From: CAVVIO01 sp963748095
GTDB taxonomy: Bacteria; Bacteroidota; Bacteroidia; Bacteroidales; UBA10428
NCBI GenBank assembly: GCA_963748095.1
Contig: CAVVIO010000087.1
Location: 1-36,653 of the forward strand
Reading direction: 5' to 3'
DNA: 36,653 nucleotides
Part shown: positions 7,801 through 17,457 of the stretch, piece after piece
How the letters are laid out: the number at the start of each line of letters is the position of its first letter
How positions within the stretch are numbered: position 1 is the stretch's first letter
Translations under genes and position numbers: made by a program
Notes under the pieces: generated by a model
What the model was told of the DNA's origin: nothing
The model's input: the letters and a program-made list of their open reading frames with translations, nothing else
The model's database searches: none

Positions 7801-8772
7801 ATGAAAACAGAAGAAACAAATAACAAAGAAGAATTGCAACATAAGGATTTATCCTATAATGGATCGGGAAAAGAAAAAAATACCGGCGGAAGGAGTTACC
7901 TTGGAGCAATGATTGCCATCCTTGTAGTATTGGTAGCTGGTGTATTTGGATTTTTTATTTACCATAGCCACAGTACACAACAACTGAGTCAGGTTGAAAA
8001 CCAGAAACAGGAATTGTCCTTGCAACTAAGTCAGCGTGATTCGCTGGTTAATGATTGGATGGAAGCCTTCAACCAGATTGAAGGTGATCTGAAAACGATC
8101 AAACAGAAAGAAAACCTGTTGAATACCCAGTCATCAGACCGTGAGATATCTAAGGACCAGAAAAAGAACATCCTCGAGGATATCAAATATATCAATACGT
8201 TGATGGACCATAACAAAAAACGGATTGCTTCCCTTAGTTATCAGTTGAGAAAATCAGGTTTGAAATTAAAGGGATTGCAGGACAGAATCGATACATTGAG
8301 TGCTTCTTTACAACAACGTAATAATGAAATCGCTTCACTGAAAATGGACCTGGTGAACAAAGACTTTCAAGTGGGCCAGCTCAACCAAAGGATGGATGGA
8401 CTGCAAGCCAAACTCGACAGCCAGGATACCAGGATCAATCACCAGATGAATGAGCTGAATAAAGCCTATATCGCTTATGGTACTTACAAAGATCTAAAGG
8501 ATAAAGGACTACTCACAAAAGAAGGAGGATTTCTGGGTATCGGAAGAAAAGAAGAGTTAAAAAATAATTTTTCGGATAGTTTGTTCAAACAAATCAATAT
8601 CACGGAAACAAAAACTATTCCGGTTAATTCCAAAAATGCAAAACTGATTACAGATCATCCTGCCGATTCTTATAAAATGGTCAGGGAAAATGATAAAATC
8701 GCATATATTCAAATTGAGAATCCGGATGAATTCTGGAAGATATCCAAGTATGCCGTTGTGGAGATAAAATAA
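7801..8772 (+). CDS. Single-pass membrane protein with long periplasmic coiled coil
   Basis: The 323 residues comprise a charged cytoplasmic N-terminus (1-35), one membrane helix (about 36-55, GAMIAILVVLVAGVFGFFIY) and a long Gln/Lys/Leu-rich coiled coil (about 60-220). A conserved-looking C-terminal domain starts at about 225 (AYGTYKDLKDKGLL, GGFLGIGRKEELKNNF) and ends NPDEFWKISKYAVVEIK. This family is frequent in Bacteroidota. Automated annotation sometimes calls it Cbp1-like collagen-binding adhesin, which I would not rely on. A strong GGAGG lies 8 bases before the ATG, rare in this window and suggesting high expression. It is monocistronic, with a strong hairpin terminator after the stop. 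Confidence 0.8.
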   Translation: MKTEETNNKEELQHKDLSYNGSGKEKNTGGRSYLGAMIAILVVLVAGVFGFFIYHSHSTQQLSQVENQKQELSLQLSQRDSLVNDWMEAFNQIEGDLKTIKQKENLLNTQSSDREISKDQKKNILEDIKYINTLMDHNKKRIASLSYQLRKSGLKLKGLQDRIDTLSASLQQRNNEIASLKMDLVNKDFQVGQLNQRMDGLQAKLDSQDTRINHQMNELNKAYIAYGTYKDLKDKGLLTKEGGFLGIGRKEELKNNFSDSLFKQINITETKTIPVNSKNAKLITDHPADSYKMVRENDKIAYIQIENPDEFWKISKYAVVEIK

Positions 8773-8797
8773 GTAAAAAATTGGCATACCAATCCGG

Positions 8798-8843
8798 CGG
8801 GTTGGTCAGGGACTGGTACACCCTGATCACCCGTTATTTTTTT
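8798..8843 (+). terminator. Strong intrinsic terminator
   Basis: CGGGT-(T)-GGTCAGGG (8798-8811) pairs with CCCTGATCACCCG (8821-8833) apart from one bulge and a G-T pair, and TTATTTTTTT follows at 8834-8843. It ends the coiled-coil gene transcript. Confidence 0.8.
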
Positions 8844-8915
8844 GTTAAAAAATGAAAATCAGTTATATAGAAATGAAAAAATCTGTAATTATAGTCTCCA
8901 GGTTAATCCAACAAA

Positions 8916-9707
8916 TTAGTCAAGTAACCCAAGTTCCGATGCGTATTTGATTGCTTCGAACGTATTGCTCACATTCAGTTTCTCAATAATCCGTTGCCGG
9001 TGGGTATTTACTGTATGTACACTAATAAATAATTTATCGGCAATCTGTTTGCTTACCATCCCCTTGGCAATAAGAGAGAGAATTTCCTGTTCGCGTCCGG
9101 ATAATTTAGGCAATTTTTTTTTATTGAATTCTTCAGGCGGAAATAAAAACAACTCACCTGTATTAGTGTTTATCAGCCTGCTGCGTGCGGGAGTGCCAAT
9201 ATCTTTATCGGGCGATACATCCAGTACACTCAGGGCAAGCCATACATTTCCAAATCTGTCGAGTTCAAGGGCCTTTTGTTGTTCGATAACACGTACGTAT
9301 TTTCCTTCTTTGTTTTTTGTCCGGTAATCATTAATAAGCTTGTAACCTTTTAGCGTTTCTCTCTCTTCACGGGGAAAAGAAAAAGCAAATTTTAAAAAAA
9401 ACATCCCTGCCCTGATAAGTCTGATGGCATCCTCCGGATGCATCCTTTCATCCATGTAATCATTTCCCTGTTCATGAGCTTCATGAATATTCCATCCCAG
9501 CATGGTTTCAAATTTCGACGAAATAAACACATGCTTTTTCCTGTATAGATCGAAAATGGAAATGGCACTGTCCTGCACCACATTTATAATTTCCAGTAAA
9601 TGAATATGTTTATCGAGTATATTGTTATCCAATGATTTCTCATTGAATTTCTGTGAATCCACAAGTTTAAAATACACCTTTAACAGTTGCTTATAAGTTT
9701 CTTTCAT
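8916..9707 (-). CDS. PAS-domain LuxR-type transcriptional regulator
   Basis: 263 residues. Residues about 40-165 form a PAS-like sensor domain (SISIFDLY, SKFETMLGW, MHPEDAIRL, then the PAC-like KEGKYVRVIEQQ). Residues about 200-262 are a LuxR/GerE HTH: LSGREQEILSLIAKG, MVSKQIADKLFISVHTVNTH, and RQRIIEKLNV. There is no receiver domain, so the PAS domain probably senses an intracellular signal and the HTH binds DNA. PAS-LuxR proteins of this layout are common in Bacteroidota. It is transcribed divergently from the TonB-dependent receptor gene at 9790. The 82-bp gap holds two perfect dyads, making regulation of the receptor and itself a natural inference. Confidence 0.85.
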   Translation of the reverse strand: MKETYKQLLKVYFKLVDSQKFNEKSLDNNILDKHIHLLEIINVVQDSAISIFDLYRKKHVFISSKFETMLGWNIHEAHEQGNDYMDERMHPEDAIRLIRAGMFFLKFAFSFPREERETLKGYKLINDYRTKNKEGKYVRVIEQQKALELDRFGNVWLALSVLDVSPDKDIGTPARSRLINTNTGELFLFPPEEFNKKKLPKLSGREQEILSLIAKGMVSKQIADKLFISVHTVNTHRQRIIEKLNVSNTFEAIKYASELGLLD

Positions 9708-9712
9708 TGAAT

Positions 9713-9728
9713 TACTGATATATCAGTA
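9713..9728. promoter_or_regulatory. 16-bp perfect palindrome, candidate operator
   Basis: TACTGATATATCAGTA is fully self-complementary and lies 6 bp before the LuxR-type gene start, in the divergent gap to the receptor gene. Confidence 0.5.
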
Positions 9729-9753
9729 TTGAACCTGGTTGATTAATACTTGA

Positions 9754-9768
9754 AATTTGTAACAAATT
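9754..9768. promoter_or_regulatory. AATTTGT-A-ACAAATT dyad, candidate operator
   Basis: Seven-bp perfect arms around one central base, 22 bp upstream of the receptor ATG at 9790. It may be an operator or overlap the receptor promoter. Confidence 0.45.
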
Positions 9769-9789
9769 ATAAAAAAAATCTTTAGCATA

Positions 9790-12130
9790 ATGAAGCAACT
9801 CCATATTTTTATTTTATCACTCCTGTTTAGTGTCAATTTTTTCACATACGGACAACATCTGACCCAGACTATTAAAGGACGTGTGATAGACAATGATACT
9901 CAGATTCCTTTGCCTGGCGTTTCGGTAGTTATAACAGATTCCATTCCGCCTGCCGGCACTATAACCAATAATGATGGATATTATATATTCCATAATATAC
10001 CGTTGGGTAGACATAATATTTCTTTCCATTACCTGGGATATAAAACGCAGATTTTCAATGAAGTAATGGTCACTTCAGGCAAAGAAGTTGTATTGAATGC
10101 AGGGCTCATTGAGTCTCCGGTAGAACTCGGAGAAGTAGTAGTCAAGGCAAATACACGAAAAGACAAACCCTTAAATTCAATGGCTACCCTGAGCGCCCGG
10201 CAATTGACAGTAGAAGAAGCAAGCCGGTATGCAGGCGGGGTGGATGACCCGCACGACTTGCTTCTGCTTTTGCAGGGGTCACCATGGCAACCGGCAATAA
10301 CGGCATTGTTGTAAGGGGTAATGCCCCAAAAGATCTGTTGTGGCGTATGGAGGGAGTTGAGATATCAAACCCCAATCACTTTGCCAATTTAACTGTTTTT
10401 GGTGGCGGCGGGTTAACTGCCCTGAGCAGCCAGGTACTCGCAAGCTCAGACTTTTTTACCGGTGCTTTTCCAGCTGAATACGGGAATGCACTCTCCGGAG
10501 TTTTCGACCTGCGTATGCGTACTGGTAATCCTACGAAAAGAGAACAAACTTTCCAGGCTGGAATAGTTGGTATCGATTTTGCATCAGAAGGACCCTTTGT
10601 GAAAAACAAGCAATCCACCTACCTGTTCAACTATCGCTATTCTACCCTGGCATTAATAGCCCCTATCCTTCCTAAAGAAATGGGGGTACTCAAATATCAG
10701 GATCTTTCTTTCAAAACTAACTTTCAAACCAAAAAAGCCGGTGTATTTTCACTGTGGGGGATTGGCGCGTATGACCATCAGGAAAAAGAAGCTGTGAAAG
10801 CAACTGATAAATGGAAAAGTGATGCGGACAATAAGCAGTATTCTGCTAATATTTATTTTGGCGCAGTTGGTTTAAATCATAAACTTATTTTAGGAAACCG
10901 GACATATATTCATACTACTTTTGCATTATCGGGGAACGGACTAAAATGGATCCAACAACAACTTGATTCGACCCTCGTAATTCATCCTGATGAATATAAT
11001 GAAAATAATACCTGGAAATATACGCTATCTACCTTTATAAATCATAAATTCAGTGTCCGGCATGTCAATCGCACGGGAATATCTGTGGATCGACGGCTTT
11101 ATAATATCAACATCAGGAAAAGTCAGGATGGTATTTCCGAAGTACAATATGTGAAATGAAAAGGGAGGGGCTGAACTGGTGCAGGCTTTTACCGAGTCAC
11201 GATTTGATTTGGGTAATACTTTCACCTTAAATGCAGGGATTCACTCCCAGTTTTTTACTTTGAACAATCACTATACTATTGAACCCCGTATAGGAATTAA
11301 ATGGCAATTTTTACCCGGTCAATCTATTGGAATTGCATACGGACTGCACAGCCGGCTTGAACTGATCAACTTTTATCTGCTTGAACATCAAACTCCCACA
11401 GGAACTGTACAACCCAATAAAAATCTGGATTTCACCAAAGCACATCACATTGTGTTATCGTACAACCGGCAAATAAATGATCACCTGCGATTTTAGTGCA
11501 GAACCATATTACCAGTACCTGTTTGATGTTCCGGTAGTTCCGAACAATTACTTTTCATTACAAAACTTATATAATGAAACATATTTTAACGACTCACTTG
11601 TAAATCGGGGGAAGGGATGGAATTACGGAATCGATCTAACCTTAGAACGGTTTTTATTTAAAGGCTTTTATTACCTGTTCACTACTTCCATTTTCGAATC
11701 GAAATACAAAGGAGGTGACGGTATTATCAGAAATACCAGGTATAATCGTAATTATGTCTTTAATATTCTGGGAGGTAAAGAATGGAAAGTACGACAGAAT
11801 AATATATTCAGTTTTAACATCCGATATACATTCATGGGAGGAGACCGTCTTATTCCGGTAAATGCTGCCGAGACCTATTCACAACAGGAAATTGTTAATG
11901 ATTACAGCAGGGCTTTTAATGAACAAAAACCCGCTGCCAACCTGCTAAGTTTTACACTAAAATATCACGTAAATAAAAAAAAGCATTCAGGGACGTGGAG
12001 TTTCGAGATCGTAAATGCACTTGCATACAAAGATCTGCAGGGATATGATTTCAACAAGAAAACCCAAATGATCGAAGAACAAAAGGACCTGATCCTGATA
12101 CCTAATTTTAGTTACAAGATCCAGTTTTAA
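9790..12130 (+). pseudogene. TonB-dependent receptor, interrupted by three frameshifts
   Basis: Read across the shifts, this is a receptor of about 780 residues. It has a signal peptide (MKQLHIFILSLLFSVNFFTYG), a carboxypeptidase-regulatory-like beta domain (about 28-112, with IKGRVIDNDTQIPLPGVSVV), a plug domain (GNNGIVVRGNAPKDLLWRME, VFGGGGLTALSS) and a beta-barrel ending FSYKIQF with a terminal Phe. Lesions: one base lost at about 10249-10250 (the intended reading continues ARLASAFAGVTMATGN); one extra base at 11157 creating a TGA; one extra T in the T-run at about 11491-11494 creating a TAG. The family imports large substrates through the outer membrane using TonB energy; this subgroup's substrate is unknown. 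Either a decaying gene or an indel-prone assembly. Confidence 0.85.
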
Positions 12131-12209
12131 GTAACAGAAAAGATAAACCAGGAAGTAGTAAGATACACTTAAATCCGTATGATCATTTAAATACCGAAAA
12201 ATATAAAGC

Positions 12210-12584
12210 CTATTCCAAAAGCCATTCCACAGCAGCTTCCATTGTGTAAAAGGTACGAATGGTGAAATTCACATTTTCATCTTCCACTAATCTGGGAAAT
12301 ACAACCTGTTTGGGAGTTTCCATCACCATTGCAATTCTCGATTTTGCAAATATATCATCGTGCTTTTTGTAGAAATCGGCAATATCTACCGCGTATTTCG
12401 GAGAAAACTGGATCGTGGCTTCTTTGTAATTAATAACAAACTTTTTAACGTTTTCCGGAATCAGTCCTTGATTTATGACTTCTAACCACGAAGTAACCAG
12501 ATCTTCCAACTCAATATTTCCATAATAATTTTTATAAAATATTCCAGTAACTGCATCATAGAACGATTTAATTTTATTTTCCAT
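12210..12584 (-). CDS. SpoIIAA-like / STAS-SEC14-type small soluble protein
   Basis: 124 residues, no signal peptide or membrane segment. The pattern is a short N-terminal strand/helix (KSFYDAVTGIFYKNYYGNIELEDLVTSW), a middle strand (KKFVINYKEATIQFSP), IADFYKKHDDIF followed by the strand SRIAMVMETPKQVVF, and a final FYTMEAAVEWLLE. This alternating beta-alpha plan resembles the SpoIIAA-like (PF11964) proteins of Bacteroidota, whose role is not established. I am only moderately sure of the fold. It converges with the receptor gene, and a 21-bp perfect palindrome lies 77 bp upstream of the ATG. Confidence 0.6.
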   Translation of the reverse strand: MENKIKSFYDAVTGIFYKNYYGNIELEDLVTSWLEVINQGLIPENVKKFVINYKEATIQFSPKYAVDIADFYKKHDDIFAKSRIAMVMETPKQVVFPRLVEDENVNFTIRTFYTMEAAVEWLLE

Positions 12585-12660
12585 AGCAACTAAAACAGCA
12601 ATTTAAACTACAAAACCTTAATTTCATTACTTTTTTGTTATATAAAACTATCATCTCCAT

Positions 12661-12681
12661 TTTCTGTAATTATTACAGAAA
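12661..12681. promoter_or_regulatory. 21-bp perfect palindrome, candidate Crp/Fnr-type operator
   Basis: TTTCTGTAAT-T-ATTACAGAAA is perfectly symmetrical. It lies 77 bp upstream of the start at 12584 (minus strand) in otherwise AT-rich non-coding DNA. The TGTAA...TTACA core resembles Crp/Fnr-family sites. Confidence 0.5.
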
Positions 12682-12861
12682 GACGCATGCTAAAATAAAA
12701 TGTTGCTACGTTAATTACTGACCATTTGAGACAGAATAAATATACACCATTCTTCGATAGAAATCAAATTGTCTGGGTATTTTTTAAAAATAAATTATAC
12801 ATGAATCCTAAAAATAATTGGATGTATTCCAACCGCTCATTCCACTTAACAGTCAGAATAT

Positions 12862-13020
12862 TTAAAAAATAATCGTTACATCAAGAAGTGCACTTATTTT
12901 ATGGACCGTAAATACCACAGTATGATACGGTTTCCCGTTCCTACTCAACCAAATACCCAATATGATCATCAGAATAAATGACAAACAGATAATTCCGATC
13001 CGTATGTCGAGATTATTCAT
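12862..13020 (-). CDS. Small membrane protein, probably truncated
   Basis: The ATG at 13020 opens 52 codons to a TAA at 12862-12864. Residues about 8-25 (IGIICLSFILMIILGIWL) form a membrane helix, followed by SRNGKPYHTVVFTVHKISALLDVTIIF, where a second helix begins. I recall Bacteroidota small integral membrane proteins with a GKPY...TIHK motif and more helices, so this copy is probably cut short. No clear continuation is visible in other frames below 12862. It starts 10 bp after the NAD(P)-binding pseudogene stop on the same strand, so the two could be co-transcribed. Confidence 0.45.
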   Translation of the reverse strand: MNNLDIRIGIICLSFILMIILGIWLSRNGKPYHTVVFTVHKISALLDVTIIF

Positions 13021-13030
13021 AATAATTCTT

Positions 13031-13860
13031 CTATCTATTTTTCGATTTTAACCATTTATCAAAATTTGTTTCAGGCTTCTTTAACTTTACAACAGTATCT
13101 TCAACATGTTGGGGTTCTTTCACTTTTTCGAAATACGAAAACATGGAAGCAACCATTTTCAACTCCTTTTTCCCGGTCATGCCAGCTATCAGTTTCATAA
13201 GCCAAATTGGAGTAACTGAAACAGATTTGATCTCAGGATGAAGATGCTTCCCATATTTCAACGGTAAATCCTTCATGTAATAGTATTCCGGACCGAAAGC
13301 ATAAATAATCTTGCTTCGGACTTCCTGTTTCTTATATACCTCAGCAATCATACCCGCAAAGTCATCGGCGGCAATCCATCTGTAAGGATTCGGCTGACTG
13401 CCAATCATCATGGCTTTTCTGTTAGTATCATCAAATCGAGAGATTAGAAAAAAGTATACCTGAAAATAAGATAAGATATTCGCTTTGAATAATTACCTGT
13501 TCGGCCCTGAACTTGTCGTCGATCATCGAAAACCACCTGTTTTCCTCAGCTACCGTACAACCTGAAACATAGCTTATTAATTTAACACCGTTTTGCTGAG
13601 CTACTTTGATATTACATCGGCTGCACTGAATTCACTTACTATAGAAATACTAATAAGAATCGCATCACATTTGTGAATGCCTTTGTAAATCCGCAGGATT
13701 AAAAATATCACATTTTACAATTTCGAATTTTTCGGGAAATATCGATGGTGTAACTGATCATCAAAATAACCGAAGATCAAATCCCTGTTTTGCAAATAAT
13801 TTCTATAACTGGTTTTTCAAGCATTCCGGTTCTCCTATTAATACTTTATTAATTTTTAAT
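13031..13860 (-). pseudogene. NAD(P)-binding (NmrA/atypical SDR) protein, heavily frameshifted
   Basis: Only the last 126 codons (from 13411) are an intact frame, with RWIAADDFAGMIAEVY and VTPIWLMKLIAG. Upstream, frame jumps restore the rest: near 13840 KVLIG then (E)PxxMLEKPVIE resembling a Rossmann GGTGMLG start, then LFAKQGFDLRLF, FEIVKCDIFNPADLQ, GVKLISYVSGCTVAEENRWF, and DDKFRAEQVIIQS. At least five indels or stops fall within about 430 bp, too many for sporadic sequencing error, so I regard it as a true pseudogene. The intact relative would be an NAD(P)-binding Rossmann protein of about 275 residues acting in the cytoplasm. Confidence 0.8.
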
Positions 13861-13967
13861 TTTAATTTTACCCAAAGGCCTGATAATAAATTAAATCGAT
13901 TGTTTGACATATGTCAAAAACATCAGCCAATTACGAAAGTTAAGGAGAAAATCGATAAATTTAATAT

Positions 13968-15014
13968 TTACAGATCAATTCCAAAATATTTCAACACCCG
14001 CAACGCCCGCAAGGTATTCCACCGGCTGGATTCTCCGGTTTTCTCCATTTCAAAATGGATTTGCCCCGGATATTTTGCTGGTAATGTCCAGGTGCCGTCC
14101 TTCTTTCTTTTCCTGATCAGTTCATCCAGGGCCGGTTGCATCCGGGCATCATATTTTGTTCCTGATGCCCTGAAATAATCCAGTGCTTTTAGAATATCGT
14201 ACTTCCATCTCGGTGGGTAAGGAATTCGTAAAAAATCTGGTCTGATTATTTTGCCTGTCCTGTCGGAAATAAACAATTGATGCATCAGAATAAATTCTTC
14301 TGAAGTTTTAGCGGCCTCCTGTAATTCCTGTAACCGGTATTTATATCCATTCAATACATATTCTGAAATACCTTCCGCTACAGATAATGTTGAATGTAGA
14401 GAACTATGTGTTGCCCCTGACCGGTTGAAATGGCAATTAAATCCGCCGTCATTCATTCTCTGATCAAGAATAAAATCTACAACCGATCTGAGTCCCTCTT
14501 CTTCTGCCCCGAAATAAGAAGCATAATTTAGGACCATGCCATTAATACACACATCACTGTTTTTAATGCTTCCGGAAGGATTAACTCCTCCATCCTCCCC
14601 TTTTTCTTCTTTTAGAATTTTATTGACAGATTTTTTTATTTGGGGATTATCCGTTGCAATTCCCAAATTCTTCAGATCAAGCAGTGTGTAATGGGTGGAA
14701 GTCCATTTCGGCTGGTAAAATTTCATACCCCAGTGCCCGTCATCATGTTGAAAAGATAAAAATTTCTTACCCCAACCTTCCGTAGCAATTCTGTTTCTTA
14801 AGTCCACTCTGTCTTCACCCAGCAAATCCCTGTAGGTCTGATATTGTATCGAAACATCTCCTTTTAGAAGCCAGTTATTTATTTCTTTAGTACGCTGCAA
14901 AGAAACTTCGGAAGTTTTGTTGCGAGAAGAGACTTCCGAAGTTTTGAAAACGGAGACTTCCGAAGTTTTGAAAACTTCGGATGTCTTATTTAAAGATGTC
15001 TGTTTTTTACTCAT
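13968..15014 (-). CDS. Prenyltransferase / squalene-cyclase-like alpha-toroid protein with repeat-derived N-terminus
   Basis: 348 residues. From about residue 42 it follows a known Bacteroidota family of the prenyltransferase/squalene oxidase fold: KEINNWLLKGDVSIQYQTYR, DDGHWGMKFYQPKWTSTHYT, SDVCINGMVLNYASYF, MNDGGFNCHFNRSGATHSS, and DGTWTLP. The GHWG, DGGF and DGTW turns mark toroid repeats. I see no DXDD cyclase motif, so catalysis is uncertain. Residues 8-38 are instead made of four KTSEV units encoded by copies of a palindromic repeat. The ATG overlaps the preceding permease stop (ATGAGTAA), which argues for coupled translation and for the repeats really being translated; a TTG at 14898-14900 after the repeats is the alternative start. 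Confidence 0.75.
   Translation of the reverse strand: MSKKQTSLNKTSEVFKTSEVSVFKTSEVSSRNKTSEVSLQRTKEINNWLLKGDVSIQYQTYRDLLGEDRVDLRNRIATEGWGKKFLSFQHDDGHWGMKFYQPKWTSTHYTLLDLKNLGIATDNPQIKKSVNKILKEEKGEDGGVNPSGSIKNSDVCINGMVLNYASYFGAEEEGLRSVVDFILDQRMNDGGFNCHFNRSGATHSSLHSTLSVAEGISEYVLNGYKYRLQELQEAAKTSEEFILMHQLFISDRTGKIIRPDFLRIPYPPRWKYDILKALDYFRASGTKYDARMQPALDELIRKRKKDGTWTLPAKYPGQIHFEMEKTGESSRWNTLRALRVLKYFGIDL
14903..14985. repeat. Three palindromic repeat units inside the cyclase-like gene
   Basis: A 16-bp partial unit (14903-14918), a left-arm-plus-centre unit (14931-14951) and a full 31-bp unit (14955-14985, one mismatch). Full-unit arms are GACTTCCGAAGTTTT and AAAACTTCGGAAGTC around one base. In the gene's frame each arm encodes TSEV, and because the unit is palindromic it would do so in either orientation. 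Confidence 0.9.
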
Positions 15015-17378
15015 ACCGTAATGCCTCTACTGGATTTTTACTCGCAGCCTTATATGCTTGGAAACTGACTGTTAACAGTGCTACTGCTAATGCAACGACT
15101 CCTGCTGCTAAAAATATCCACCAGCTTAAATTTGTTTTGTATGCAAAATTCTGAAGCCATTTGTTCATAGTATAATATGCAAGCGGACAAGCAATAATAA
15201 ATGAAATTATTAAATAAAAAATAAAATCTTTAACTATCATCAATATAATTTCACAGGTTTTTGCACCGTTGACCTTCCTGATGCCAATTTCTTTTGTGCG
15301 CTGAACCGTAATAAAGGAAATCAATCCCAGTAAACCAAGACATGCTATAATTATGGCAACAAGTGAAAATGCAATAATAATTCCTCCAAATTGCTTGTCC
15401 TTTTTATACAGATTTTCGAATGTTTTATTCAAAAAATGATACTCAAAAGGAATATCAGGTGAAAATTCATCCCAGATTTTATTTATATATTTTATTGTTT
15501 CAGGAATATTATTCTTACTAATCTTAATATTCATAGTACCAATTGAACCCGGATGATAATAAAGCATAAACGGATCGAGTTTGTGATGAAAAGACTGAAA
15601 ATAAAAATCTTTAATTACACCTATTACCCTGGCAACACGGTCGTACATATATATTTCCGTTCCAATAATATGATTGCTGTCCAGGTTAAATGCTTTTACG
15701 GCTGTTTCGCTAATTATTAATGTTTGATACTGATCACTAGGCATATCCCATGAAAAGTTTCTTCCCATAATAAGCTTCAATCCCATTGTTTTAATAAAAT
15801 CAGGATCTGCCGGCAATTCCTGAAAATACCTCCTGGTTCCGTTTACCTCACGGGTAAGTGTTACACATACCTGTCCCAGTTCATCTTGTGATCCGCTTAT
15901 ACTTTTAATATTCGGATTTTCCAATAGTTTTTCTTTGAACACATCAAATCTCCCATACAGGTTATTATTTAGTCGTGTATATATAACCTGTTGATCATCA
16001 AAACCCAAATCTTTATTTTTGATATAATGAAACTGTTTCAGAATTGTAAATACACCAATTATTAACGCTATAGATACGATAAACTGAATAACGACCAGTA
16101 ATTTTCTGACAAAAGATTTTCCTCTATAGCTGAAATTATTTTGAGCAATATTTACACTGATATTCGAAGTAAGTTTTAATGCAGGATACAAACCGGCAAT
16201 AACACCGAGTACTAATGCAAATAATATAAAAAAGAAAAACAATTCCGGGATTTTCTGAATAACCTATCTTAAGCTCAATATTTAACAAATTGTTAAATAT
16301 AGGTTTACCTATTTCAATAAACATTATCGCGATAAAAACTGCAATTAGCGAATATTGTACTGACTCTGTAAGAATGAGAGACATTAATCTGAATCTGCTG
16401 GCACCGTTAATTTTACGGATTAAAAAAGTATGATAGACAGAAAACAATTTAGCTATGGATAGATTAATATAATTGATAACGGCAATAAGCAAAATCAATA
16501 AACCGATAACAGAAATATAACCGATGAGTTGCTTTTTATTATTATTGAAAAAATATACATCTTTCAAATTTATCAGTTCTACTTCACGTTCCATTGCCTG
16601 ATTGCTTTTAGGATCGATGTCATAAACAACTTTTTCCAGATTGCTGACATATTCTTTAAGTTTGACTTTAAAACCATTTAAATCTGTGCCTTTTTTCAAT
16701 AAAATATACATATTACAATAACCGTCACGCCAGTTATCATCGGGTTTCATACCGTTAGGTTTTATTTTATCCAGTGCGGCAAATGGTATTATCCCCTCAA
16801 ATTTCAATGTTGAGTTAGAAGGAAAATCATCAATAACCGCTTCTACAGTTAAATTTAATTCCCTGGATGGAAAAATTGCTTTATAGTTTATTGACTTTCC
16901 GATTATATCAGTTTTTCCAAATATTTTTATAGCTGCATTTCGTGTTAAAATAATACTACCGCGGATCTTTTAGTGCTGCTTTAATATTTCCGGACAAGGT
17001 CCTACAGGTAAAAATTTTATTAAAATCAGGACTGGAATAAAGTATATTATTAACCTTAGTGTTATTCCCCTCTTTAGTTACATCGTGTATATATGCCTCA
17101 CCGTCAGATGATATTCTTACAATACTTTCAATATCCGGAAATTCATTCTTAACATAGTTGAATAATGGGGGTACAACAGAGAAATTTTTCCCTTGCTGAA
17201 CCTTATAAATTCTATCATTATTTTTATTAAATCTGTCATATCCCAATTCGTAATTAATCCACAGGAATATCACAATAACACTGATTATTCCAATAGCTAA
17301 TCCTGATATATTTATTATTGAATATAAAGGACTTCTGAGAATATTCCTGAATGCTATCTTAAAATAATTATTAAACAT
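15007..17378 (-). pseudogene. FtsX/MacB-type ABC permease, two frameshifts
   Basis: Joined across the shifts this is a permease of about 790 residues. It has an N-terminal membrane helix (LYSIINISGLAIGIISVIVIFLWINYE), a periplasmic MacB_PCD-like domain, an FtsX domain with three helices, then a second periplasmic domain and a second FtsX domain ending KAASKNPVEALRYE. One extra base lies at about 16960-16963 (a PR-TAG end instead of PGSIILTRNAAI). The second lesion is in the A-run 16228-16233, six bases where five restore the frame. It is a close paralogue of the intact permease upstream (17482-19839), with nearly the same C-terminus. Such permeases pair with a LolD/MacB-type ATPase; none is adjacent here. 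Decay and homopolymer miscalls are both possible. Confidence 0.85.
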
Positions 17379-17393
17379 TTTTGATAGTTATGA

Positions 17394-17457
17394 GACTTTC
17401 GAAGTTTAAAAAACTTCGGAAGTCTGGTTGTGTGAAGTTTTGAAAACTTCGGAAGTC
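17394..17457. repeat. Two palindromic repeat units between the two permease genes
   Basis: A full 31-bp unit (17394-17424, one or two mismatches) and a unit with a shortened left arm (17433-17457), in the 103-bp gap between permease genes. Same family as at 14955 and 22179. Confidence 0.9.

Noticed and set aside
7801..8772. Naming the coiled-coil protein a collagen-binding adhesin
   Set aside because: Only a remembered automated label supports it; the sequence shows a membrane-anchored coiled coil and nothing that indicates collagen binding.
9790..12130. Programmed frameshifting in the TonB-dependent receptor
   Set aside because: Three shifts of mixed direction without slippery heptamers or downstream structure fit decay or sequence error better.
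13900..14178. Plus-strand frames of 70-92 codons
   Set aside because: They are antisense to the conserved C-terminus of the cyclase-like gene; shadow frames.
14903..14985. CRISPR array suggested by regularly recurring units
   Set aside because: Too few units, irregular spacing, no spacers of constant length, and the same units occur at other gene junctions without cas genes.
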